A stretch of DNA of 64,000 nt from Gluconobacter roseus NBRC 3990. GTDB taxonomy: Bacteria; Pseudomonadota; Alphaproteobacteria; Acetobacterales; Acetobacteraceae. Each line of letters begins with the position of its first letter. The stretch's first letter is position 1. The stretch spans positions 372,001 through 436,000 of the forward strand of contig NZ_BJLY01000001.1 in NCBI RefSeq assembly GCF_006538885.1, given 5' to 3'. Positions 26,580-33,492 of this stretch are shown here, piece by piece. The notes beneath the pieces were generated by a model that searched no databases, had not been told where the DNA came from, and saw only the letters and a list, made by a program, of their open reading frames with translations. A program made the translations under genes and the position numbers.

Positions 26580-27337
26580 GCGACTTGGCTGTCCCTGCGG
26601 TCGAGGCGCGAACGGGCCAGAAGCTGGCGCGCGCGGCTTTCATGGATGGCGGCGCTGAGCCGGGTGAAGATGACGGCCGCGACACCGAGCGTGAAGCCGA
26701 TCGTGCAGATCAGCAGCGGCCAGAGCATCATCATGGACATGGTGGGTGCGCCGGTCAGGGTGATGCTGTCGGGCTGGTGCAGGGTGTTCCACCACTGGAC
26801 GCTGAACTTGATGATCGGCAGGTCGATCACGCCGGCAAGGGCGAGGATCGCGGCGGCGCGCTGGCCCCGGGCGGGTTCATCGAAGGCGCGGATCAGGGCG
26901 ATATGGCCCAGATACAGGAAGAACAGCACCAGCATCGAGGTCAGGCGCGCGTCCCAGACCCACCATGTGCCCCACATCGGCTCACCCCAGAGCGAACCGG
27001 TAATCAGGCACAGGGCGGCAGCGCAGGCGCCGACGGGTCCGATTTCGATGGCAGCGAGATCCGCCAGCGGATGGCGCCAGACCAGCGAGAGCACGCCGCA
27101 GACCGCAAGTCCGAGGTAGCAGGAGGAGGCCAGCCAGGCCATCGGGACATGCACATACATGATGCGCACGGTGTCGCCCTGCTGCCAGTCGGCCGGAGCG
27201 ATGAACAGGCCCCAGATGACGCCGACGATCAGAAACAGGATGGCGCCGCTGCTCAGCCAGGGCAGGAGCGCATGCGCCAGACGCAGGAACTGCCCCGGAT
27301 TGGCATAGCGATGGAGCAGGTTGGGGGTAGGGCGCAC
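26576..27337 (-). CDS. ccmC: Heme exporter CcmC
   Basis: A 253-residue membrane protein with six helices. The tryptophan-rich WGTWWVWDARLTSMLVLFFL is the WWD heme site. Periplasmic His ligands lie near VRIMYVHVPMAWLAS and IKFSVQWWNTLHQP. It loads heme onto CcmE. The start is GTG at 27337; the first 24 residues are cytosolic and polar. It is the first gene of the run, and no ccmA or ccmB lies upstream in this window: the next gene points the other way. Confidence 0.96.
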   Translation of the reverse strand: MRPTPNLLHRYANPGQFLRLAHALLPWLSSGAILFLIVGVIWGLFIAPADWQQGDTVRIMYVHVPMAWLASSCYLGLAVCGVLSLVWRHPLADLAAIEIGPVGACAAALCLITGSLWGEPMWGTWWVWDARLTSMLVLFFLYLGHIALIRAFDEPARGQRAAAILALAGVIDLPIIKFSVQWWNTLHQPDSITLTGAPTMSMMMLWPLLICTIGFTLGVAAVIFTRLSAAIHESRARQLLARSRLDRRDSQVA

Positions 27338-27499
27338 AGGGACACGGACCTCGGCAGATTGGTAACGCGGCGATTAGTTCCCTATTGAAATAGTCCGAAG
27401 CAATCATATTCGGAAGAGGCGCGTTGTCCCATTATTCCGATCACTGTTATCACGTTTCACGGAATTGAGCGTTAAATGCCCATGCGGCAGGAGTGGACC

Positions 27500-27916
27500 G
27501 TGGCGTACTGGCTGGTGAAATCGGAGCCCGAAGCGTTTTCATGGGCGGAGCAGGTCCGGAACGGCGTCGAGCCCTGGACCGGGGTGCGCAACTATCAGGC
27601 GCGCAACAATCTCTCGGCCATGAAGACCGGCGATCTGGCGCTTTTCTACCATTCGGTAAGCGAGAAACGCATTGTCGGCGTGGTGGAGGTTGTGCGGGAA
27701 GCCTATCCGGATCCGACGGCGGATGATCCGCGCTGGGTCTGTGTGGATGTGAAGGCGAGGGGGGCGTTTGCCCATCCCGTGAGCCTCGCGGACATCAAGG
27801 CTGATCCGGCTCTGTCGGAAATGGCGCTGCTGAAACAGTCCCGACTGTCCGTGGCGCCGGTGACGGATGCGGAGTTCCGCCACCTGACAGGGACCGGGGG
27901 CTGGACACGCGCCTGA
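27500..27916 (+). CDS. EVE-domain protein (PUA-like, modified-base-binding fold)
   Basis: A 138-residue single EVE domain. YWLVKSEPEAFSWAEQV and GVRNYQARNNLSAMKTGDLALFYHS are the standard N-terminal half, and VGVVEVVREAYPDPTADDP the middle strand. EVE proteins bind modified DNA or RNA bases; the bacterial stand-alone role is unclear. I chose GTG 27500, six bases after AGGAG (27489-27493). ATG 27476 would add eight residues and is not preceded by a ribosome site. The 138 bases before it separate it from the divergent ccmC. Confidence 0.9.
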   Translation: MAYWLVKSEPEAFSWAEQVRNGVEPWTGVRNYQARNNLSAMKTGDLALFYHSVSEKRIVGVVEVVREAYPDPTADDPRWVCVDVKARGAFAHPVSLADIKADPALSEMALLKQSRLSVAPVTDAEFRHLTGTGGWTRA

Positions 27917-27928
27917 AAACGCGTGTTG

Positions 27929-28447
27929 TCAGTGAATGGCGGAGGAGTCGCCGTTCACGAGCATGTTGGTCTGACCGTTGACCGGATGGCCGGCATAGCT
28001 CGTTGGGGAGTCTTCGTCTTCATAAGGTGACTGAACCGGTGCGTTGAACTTCACCGGCATGCCGAAGATCGAGAAATGGGACGGCAGGTTGTTGGGGCCG
28101 TTGGTTTTCTGCTGGGCGTTGGTGCCGGGCATGCCGACGGGAAGATGCGTGCGGACGCGGTCGCTGTAGCTGGCGAGGGCTGCTTCCGAGTCTTCCACCT
28201 CCGTATAGCCATGCGGCGGAGGCGGGGCGCCTTCGTCGGGCAGGGCGGCCTGTTGTGCCGGGGTCAGGGGTTTGGCGGGTGCGCCGACGATCTGGCCTGC
28301 GCTCGGCCCCATCTGCGGAAGATTGGCCGTGCCGTGCGATGCGTGATGGCGGGTATGGGTCGTGGCGGCATGGGCCGAAAAACCGGCCGGGATGAGGAGG
28401 CTGGCTGCCAGCGGAGCAGACAGGATCCAGCGCGATAATACGGTCAT
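27929..28447 (-). CDS. Secreted His/Pro-rich protein of unknown function
   Basis: A 172-residue protein with a clear signal peptide (RWILSAPLAASLLIPAGFSAHA) followed by TTHTRHHASHGTANLPQMGP. The rest is Pro/Ala-rich with no recognised domain and carries a VEDSEAALASYSDRV helix. AGGAG precedes the ATG at 28447. The His-rich mature start resembles that of the secreted protein at 46682-47221. Possibly periplasmic metal binding. It is convergent with the EVE gene by 12 bases and divergent from the EcsC gene. Confidence 0.72.
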   Translation of the reverse strand: MTVLSRWILSAPLAASLLIPAGFSAHAATTHTRHHASHGTANLPQMGPSAGQIVGAPAKPLTPAQQAALPDEGAPPPPHGYTEVEDSEAALASYSDRVRTHLPVGMPGTNAQQKTNGPNNLPSHFSIFGMPVKFNAPVQSPYEDEDSPTSYAGHPVNGQTNMLVNGDSSAIH

Positions 28448-28576
28448 TGTTGTAATTCTCCTCACCCTACCAGTGGCCTCATGGAGCCGATATCCCCATG
28501 ATGGCGCCATGTTAGGATATGAAACCTGCTATCCGGTAAACGGTTTCGGGTCTTACGAACAGGAGTTTTGATCGTC

Positions 28577-29416
28577 ATGACCGCAGTGAATGACACGCAG
28601 CTTCCGACCAGCGAATTCGCTTCGATGGCGCTGGACGGGGATTCCCTTGCCCAGCTTCAGTCGGTTCTCGAAAAGGTGGAACAGGGCCGCGGCGTGCTCG
28701 TGCGTCTTGCAGACCTGATGGGCGGCGCCGTCGGACAGGCCACGCGACTCGGTATGCAGGGACTGGGACTTGCGCCGTCTGTGCAGGAGAAGTTCCACAA
28801 GACGGCGGAAGTCGCGATCGAACGCGCTTTCAAGGTCGCCATTCTGGGCATCGATAATGATGCGCCTGCCGTCCGCGATCCGTTACGTGAGAATATGGGG
28901 CAGGCTGCCGTTGCCGTCTCCGGTGCGCTGGGTGGCTTTGGAGGAATCTTCGGTCTGGCGCCGGATGTTGGCTTCACGACGCTGACGATCATGCGCGAAA
29001 TTGCGCGCATTGCCCGTGAGGAAGGCGAAGACCTTCGGAACGAAGATACGCGTCGGGCCTGTCTGGAAGTCTTTGCGCTGCGCAGTTTCCCGGCACGCCA
29101 GAATGATGACGAAGGCGAACTCGGGTTCTTCTCGGCGCGGGCGCTGCTGCGGGGACGGCCGATCGTGATGCTGATGGCTGAAGTCGCCTCGCATTACGGG
29201 ATCGGGCTGTCGCGCAAGTTCGCGCTGCAGATGGTGCCGGTGGCGGGTGCGCTGTGTGGTGCATCGCTCAATGCGGCGTTCCTTGCACATTATCGTGCGC
29301 TGGCGCGGGCACATTTCACGATCCGCCGTCTGGAACGCACGCATGGACTGGCCGTTAAGGAAGCGGCCGCCGACCTGCGTGCAGGGGGAACGGGCACATC
29401 TGAAACATTTTCCTGA
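28577..29416 (+). CDS. EcsC family protein
   Basis: A 279-residue protein with the EcsC-family core: helices of AIERAFKVAILG, a Gly-rich GALGGFGGIFGLAPDVGFTTL, a catalytic-looking EEGEDLRNEDTRRACLEVFAL segment, and a C-terminal RKFALQMVPVAGALCGASLN-AAF helix pair with membrane-associating character. EcsC in Bacillus is linked to an ABC transporter (EcsAB), which is not present here. The function is unknown. ATG 28577 was chosen eleven bases after AGGAG; TTG 28568 is too close to it. The MAPEG gene follows at 27 bases. Confidence 0.85.
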   Translation: MTAVNDTQLPTSEFASMALDGDSLAQLQSVLEKVEQGRGVLVRLADLMGGAVGQATRLGMQGLGLAPSVQEKFHKTAEVAIERAFKVAILGIDNDAPAVRDPLRENMGQAAVAVSGALGGFGGIFGLAPDVGFTTLTIMREIARIAREEGEDLRNEDTRRACLEVFALRSFPARQNDDEGELGFFSARALLRGRPIVMLMAEVASHYGIGLSRKFALQMVPVAGALCGASLNAAFLAHYRALARAHFTIRRLERTHGLAVKEAAADLRAGGTGTSETFS

Positions 29417-29443
29417 TTTTCAGGAACTTCCGGGGAAAAGCCC

Positions 29444-29833
29444 ATGCCGATCGGTCTTGTCTGGCTTGGATGGACACTGGTGCTGGCAGTCGTCCAGCTT
29501 TTCCTGACCGCCGCGGCCTGCCGCCAGCAGGACGGTCTGCAATGGGCGAGCAGCAACCGCGACGGTGACCCGCCACGTTATACGGGAATGGCGGCGCGTC
29601 TGAAGCGTGCGCAGGCCAATCTGGCGGAGACGCTGCCGATCTTCATCGGCGCCGTGCTTCTGGCATGGGTGTCGGGCCATTACAGCCCGCTGACGGGCTG
29701 GGGGGCGGGGATCTATTTTCTGGCCCGCGTCGTCTATATTCCGGCCTATGCCTTTGGCTGGGGGCCGGTGCGCAGCCTGATCTGGGGCATTTCGATCGCC
29801 GGGCTTCTGCTGGTGCTGATCAGTCTGCTGTAA
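29444..29833 (+). CDS. MAPEG-family membrane protein
   Basis: A 129-residue protein with four hydrophobic helices. ARLKRAQANLAETLPIFIGA and AGIYFLARVVYIPAYAFGWGPVRSLIW match the R-x-x-N-x-x-E and R-x-x-Y blocks of MAPEG proteins (membrane-associated proteins in eicosanoid and glutathione metabolism). The bacterial members probably use glutathione to detoxify lipid electrophiles. It follows the EcsC gene by 27 bases, likely in the same transcript. Its end overlaps a small convergent gene. Confidence 0.87.
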   Translation: MPIGLVWLGWTLVLAVVQLFLTAAACRQQDGLQWASSNRDGDPPRYTGMAARLKRAQANLAETLPIFIGAVLLAWVSGHYSPLTGWGAGIYFLARVVYIPAYAFGWGPVRSLIWGISIAGLLLVLISLL

Positions 29834-30023
29834 ACGACGCCTCTGTCATGGACGGAGGCTCGCTTCCCTCACGCATCATCCACAGATCCACGAGTGCCGA
29901 TATTACGAGACAGCCGGCGCTGATCTTGGCGAGCACCATCAGCAGGCCATGCGCTTCCGGCATCGCAAGGCGCAGGGCGCCAAGAATGACGAGAATGATG
30001 GCATAAATGAAAGCTAGCGGCAC
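29820..30023 (-). CDS. Small two-helix membrane protein (67 aa), unknown
   Basis: A 67-residue protein that begins with GTG 30023, six bases after an AGGGAG site. Two hydrophobic helices (about 4-19 and 24-46, LAFIYAIILVILGALRLAM and LMVLAKISAGCLVISALVDLW) precede a short acidic tail. No family is recognised. It overlaps the end of the MAPEG gene by 14 bases on the other strand. Ribosome site, reading length and membrane character support it being real, but homology could not be checked. Confidence 0.5.
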   Translation of the reverse strand: MPLAFIYAIILVILGALRLAMPEAHGLLMVLAKISAGCLVISALVDLWMMREGSEPPSMTEASFTAD

Positions 30024-30128
30024 TGGCGATCTCCCTGTCGGTGGTCCACTCCTATCATGGGCGCTATCAGTACGGCCATGTTTTCCCTTGCGGTTTCGCA
30101 TCAGGCTCCACGTAAAGACTGTACCATC

Positions 30129-30791
30129 ATGGACGAGATAACCCCGGATCTTCTGCTTCAGGCCTATGCCGGGGGGATCTTTCCCATGGCGCCCGATGCC
30201 GAAAGCACGGAGCTGGCCTGGTATCTGCCGGAAGAGCGCGGGATCATGCCGCTCGACGGGATGCATGTTCCGAAGAAGCTGATGCGGCTGGTCATGTCGG
30301 GGCGAATGCTTGTGACGGCGGACCAGGCTTTTGATGAGGTCATGCTGGCCTGCGCCGAGCCTGCGCCGGGGCGGGAGACGACCTGGATCAGCGAGCGGAT
30401 CCGCAAGCTTTACGGTGCGCTTCACCGTCAGGGAAACGCCCATTCCATCGAGGTCCGGGAAGGCGGAAAGCTGGTTGGTGGGTTGTATGGTGTGTCCCTG
30501 CGGGGGGCTTTTTTCGGCGAGAGCATGTTTTCGCGCGAACGTGATGCTTCTAAGGTGGCGCTGGTCCATCTTGTCGCGGGGTTGCGCAAGGGACGGTACA
30601 CACTGCTGGATACACAATACACGACGCCCCATCTGACGGGGCTGGGCGGTATCGGGATTTCGGCGGCGAACTATCAGTCCCTGCTTCATCAGGCGCTGAC
30701 CGTGCGCGCGGTCTGGCCTGAGGATTTCAGCCTTCAGGCCCTGCGGGAGTCCATTGCGTCACTGCGCGCGCCTGCCGGAGATCCGCCATGA
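30129..30791 (+). CDS. aat: Leucyl/phenylalanyl-tRNA-protein transferase
   Basis: A 220-residue cytosolic enzyme that adds Leu or Phe to proteins with N-terminal Arg or Lys, feeding the N-end rule (ClpS-ClpAP) pathway. The family blocks present are LLLQAYAGGIFPMAPD, AWYLPEERGIMPLDG, and the GGLYGVSLRGAFFGESMFSR motif with YTLLDTQYTTPHLTGLG. Length and order fit GCN5-fold aat. ATG 30129 lies directly at the conserved start; ATG 30057 would add 24 atypical residues. The next gene overlaps its stop by four bases. Confidence 0.93.
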   Translation: MDEITPDLLLQAYAGGIFPMAPDAESTELAWYLPEERGIMPLDGMHVPKKLMRLVMSGRMLVTADQAFDEVMLACAEPAPGRETTWISERIRKLYGALHRQGNAHSIEVREGGKLVGGLYGVSLRGAFFGESMFSRERDASKVALVHLVAGLRKGRYTLLDTQYTTPHLTGLGGIGISAANYQSLLHQALTVRAVWPEDFSLQALRESIASLRAPAGDPP

Positions 30792-31714
30792 CTGTTTTCT
30801 CGCGCCCCGCTTTCCTACACGCCGCGCTTGCCGTGCCACTGGCCGCGGGGCTGTATGCTGGCGCTCTGCCGGAACAGGCTCATGCGGACGATCATCCGCG
30901 CCTGACGCCAACGCGGGATGTAACAGTCGTCTATCAGCTTTCCACGCCGTCGAGCACGACCAAGGGTGGTCCCGATACGGTAAAGGTCGCCTTCTCGGGT
31001 GCGGGCGATCTGCTGCGGATCGACTCGCAGGATGGCAATGGCGTGACCATTCTCGATCGTCCGGCGCAGCAGGTGACGCTCGTGATGATGAAGCAGCAGG
31101 TCTATACGCGCCTTCACCCCAATCATGGGCTGCATAATCCGTTCATGCTTGATCTGGACATGCAGTACACGGCGGCAGGTCATGAAACCGTGGCGGGGGT
31201 GGCCTGCGAACGCTGGAACATCCAGAGCAGCCACGGCAAGGCGACTGCCTGCGTGACGGATGACGGTGTCATTCTGGCGGAAAACGGTGTCGATGCGGAT
31301 GGCGTCGAAGGCTCCATCAAGGCCGTTTCGGTGACCTATCAGGACATCCCGGCCTCAACGTTCGAGCCGCCGGCAGGCTTTCATGTGCTGGAGCCGAAAG
31401 CCCGTCCTGCGCATCAGAGCGAAGCGGGGAGCGCGACGCCGTCGCCGGTTCCCGAGGCTTCAAGCAATGATATGAAGACGACAACGCCTGAGCCGACATC
31501 TCCTGACAATTCGGACTCCGATAATTCTGTCATCGGCAGCCACGACACGCCAGCACCTGAAACAGCAATGCCGGGCCCTGCCGCGCCTCTGCCCGGCCAG
31601 CCTGTGCAGCCCGATACGACGCAGCCTTCCGTTCCGAACGATTCTTCGGGAGATGGGTCCGTGTCTGCCCCGGATCAGCCGCCCAGCGGCCCTGCGGATG
31701 GAAACCGGAAGTGA
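30788..31714 (+). CDS. Secreted DUF4412-like protein with Pro/Ser/Thr-rich tail
   Basis: A 308-residue periplasmic or surface protein. A signal peptide spans about residues 1-32 (ending EQAHA). The folded domain (about 45-200) includes LRIDSQDGNGVTILDRPAQQ, two Cys (GVACERW and TACVTDDG) that likely form a disulfide, and FEPPAGFHVLEP. This resembles DUF4412-type domains, whose ligand is unknown. The last 110 residues are low-complexity Pro/Ser/Asp. Its start overlaps aat (ATGA), and the next gene is its paralog, so the pair is a tandem duplication. Confidence 0.75.
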   Translation: MTVFSRPAFLHAALAVPLAAGLYAGALPEQAHADDHPRLTPTRDVTVVYQLSTPSSTTKGGPDTVKVAFSGAGDLLRIDSQDGNGVTILDRPAQQVTLVMMKQQVYTRLHPNHGLHNPFMLDLDMQYTAAGHETVAGVACERWNIQSSHGKATACVTDDGVILAENGVDADGVEGSIKAVSVTYQDIPASTFEPPAGFHVLEPKARPAHQSEAGSATPSPVPEASSNDMKTTTPEPTSPDNSDSDNSVIGSHDTPAPETAMPGPAAPLPGQPVQPDTTQPSVPNDSSGDGSVSAPDQPPSGPADGNRK

Positions 31715-32319
31715 AAATGCCGTTCGTGCGCGTCGTTGGTGGTGCGGTCTGTCTTCTGCTGGGTGCCGTCTTTGGATCTGCGGCGAAAGCGGATGTGCCG
31801 TCAGTGACGCCGCCTCCGGTTCAGGCTCCGCTCGTAACGCCACTGCATGACGCCGATATCGTCTATGTTCTTACGGGGCCGAACGGGCAGCATCTGCATC
31901 AGCGGATGCGCTGGACGTCCGCGCTGTGGCGTCAGCGGGTGGAGCCGGAGGGTTCGGCGACAATCATGTTGACGGATTATCGCACACATACCCTCATGGT
32001 GCTGGATAGCACGAACCACACGGCGACCGTCACATCCGCGCCGGGTAGCGACAGCTTTGCGACGCCCGGCACACCTGCGGCCGGGTTCTGGCGCAATCTG
32101 GGGCAGGGCAGGATTGCAGGAGAGCCCTGCACGATCTGGGAAAGCGCGGACAGCGACAGCCAGACGACTGCTTTCTGTTACACGGATGACGGGCTGATGC
32201 TGGGTGCGACGCATGGTGGCCGGCCGGTTCTGGAGGCAGTATCCGTCAGCCGCGTGCCGCAGCCCGTCGAGATTTTCGATCCGCCGCCGGGCTATCACCG
32301 GGTCGATCCGCCGCGCTGA
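31711..32319 (+). CDS. Secreted DUF4412-like protein, paralog of the preceding gene
   Basis: A 202-residue protein with signal peptide AVCLLLGAVFGSAAKA. The same domain as in the upstream gene is present: EGSATIMLTDYRTHTLMVLD, the paired Cys in GEPCTIWE and TAFCYTDDGLML, and FDPPPGYHRVDP. It lacks the long low-complexity tail. GTG 31711 overlaps the upstream stop; ATG 31717 is also possible. Retention of both cysteines and the FxPPxGYH motif in the two copies suggests the domain is functional. The role is unknown. Confidence 0.72.
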   Translation: MKMPFVRVVGGAVCLLLGAVFGSAAKADVPSVTPPPVQAPLVTPLHDADIVYVLTGPNGQHLHQRMRWTSALWRQRVEPEGSATIMLTDYRTHTLMVLDSTNHTATVTSAPGSDSFATPGTPAAGFWRNLGQGRIAGEPCTIWESADSDSQTTAFCYTDDGLMLGATHGGRPVLEAVSVSRVPQPVEIFDPPPGYHRVDPPR

Positions 32320-32484
32320 AACCGGCGGGTAGGCGTGTTACAGGGTGCTGTTACAATTTGTCCGCCTCCTGCCATGATTGACGCCTCTTGCTGCCATTTT
32401 CGGCGGGCATGATCTTTCTCATGGACGAAGGGAGTTCCTGTTCGCAGGGGCTTCTGGTCCATATGTTTTGAGGAGAAAGATGCC

Positions 32485-32862
32485 ATGCGTCGCATCACAC
32501 GTGCAGTTCTTATGGCCGCTCCCCTGCTGATCGGCTCCGCTATTGTTCCGAACGCGATTGTGCCGCAGGCACAGGCGCACTGGCATGGTGGCGGGCGTGG
32601 TCCGGGATATGGATATGGCGGTCCGCGCGGAGGCTGGCATGGTGGGTACCGCGATCATTCCGGCGCGATTGTCGGCGGGATTCTCGGTGGTCTGGCACTC
32701 GGGGCCGTGGGCGGTGCGCTTCTGACGCAGCCTTATGCTCCTCCGCCGCCTCCGCAGGTGGTCTATGCCCCGCCGCCCGTTGTCTATGCGCCTCAGCCAC
32801 GGGTGGTTTACGGCCCGCCGCAGCCGGTTCCGGCCTATCCGGGCATGTATCCGGGTTACTGA
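32485..32862 (+). CDS. Small secreted Gly/Pro/Tyr-rich protein
   Basis: A 125-residue protein with a signal peptide (VLMAAPLLIGSAIVPNAIVPQAQA). A Gly/His/Arg-rich stretch (HWHGGGRGPGYGYGGPRGG) comes next. A glycine-rich hydrophobic hairpin, AIVGGILGGLALGAVGGALL, precedes a Pro/Tyr/Val tail with repeated YAPPP units. This layout matches a common group of alphaproteobacterial envelope proteins with a Gly-zipper. Function unknown. GAGGAGA lies eight bases before the ATG. Confidence 0.82.
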   Translation: MRRITRAVLMAAPLLIGSAIVPNAIVPQAQAHWHGGGRGPGYGYGGPRGGWHGGYRDHSGAIVGGILGGLALGAVGGALLTQPYAPPPPPQVVYAPPPVVYAPQPRVVYGPPQPVPAYPGMYPGY

Positions 32863-32925
32863 TCTCGGGATACTGAACGGTTTCCGTCCGGTTTGCCTTG
32901 ATCGTGCCGGACGGGTCAGGCAATC

Positions 32926-33432
32926 ATGCCGCTCATGACAGCCACTTCCCAGCCTTCCGGCCTTCAGCCGGGCGATCGCGCGCCAGATTTCACGCTTCCA
33001 GCTTCGGGCGGGCGCACTGTCAGCAGCGCGGGGCTGAGCGGGAAGCCTTATCTGCTGTATTTCTATCCGAAGGCGGATACGCCGGGCTGCACGACGCAGG
33101 CCTGCGGGTTGCAGGAAGTCTTGCCGAAGTTCGAGGCTGATGGTCTGACCATTATCGGTGTCAGCCCCGACCCGGTGGCGAAGATCGAGAAATTCGCCAC
33201 GAAATACGGTCTGGAGTTTCCGCTGGCCTCGGACGAGGATCATGCCGTGGCCGAGGCTTACGGAACATGGGTTGAGAAATCCATGTACGGGCGGACCTAT
33301 ATGGGAATGGAGCGCAGTTCATTCCTGGTCGATGGCAAAGGCATCATCCGGCATGTGTGGCGCAAGGTGAAGCCTGCGACCCATGCCGAACTGGTGGCTG
33401 AAGCCTTCCGGGATCTCTCTTCAGAAGCCTGA
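32926..33432 (+). CDS. bcp: Thioredoxin-dependent peroxiredoxin, Bcp type
   Basis: A 168-residue peroxiredoxin Q/Bcp. PYLLYFYPKADTPGCTTQAC has the peroxidatic Cys55 and the resolving Cys60 of the alpha2-helix, as in two-Cys Bcp. PDFTLPASGGRTVS and FPLASDEDHAVAEAYGTW are family blocks. It reduces hydroperoxides with electrons from thioredoxin in the cytoplasm. Start: ATG 32926 or ATG 32935; the conserved region begins at residue 14 either way. Useful for an aerobe with intense oxidative metabolism. Confidence 0.93.
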   Translation: MPLMTATSQPSGLQPGDRAPDFTLPASGGRTVSSAGLSGKPYLLYFYPKADTPGCTTQACGLQEVLPKFEADGLTIIGVSPDPVAKIEKFATKYGLEFPLASDEDHAVAEAYGTWVEKSMYGRTYMGMERSSFLVDGKGIIRHVWRKVKPATHAELVAEAFRDLSSEA

Positions 33433-33492
33433 CGGCTTCATCTGAAAACTTTTTACGAGGGAGACTGGCCGGAAACGCGCCGATGACCGTCT

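Noticed and set aside
32884-32914. Inverted repeat CCGTCCGG / CCGGACGG after the Gly/Pro-rich protein gene
   Set aside because: 15-base loop and no T tract; it could be a weak hairpin but does not qualify as a terminator.
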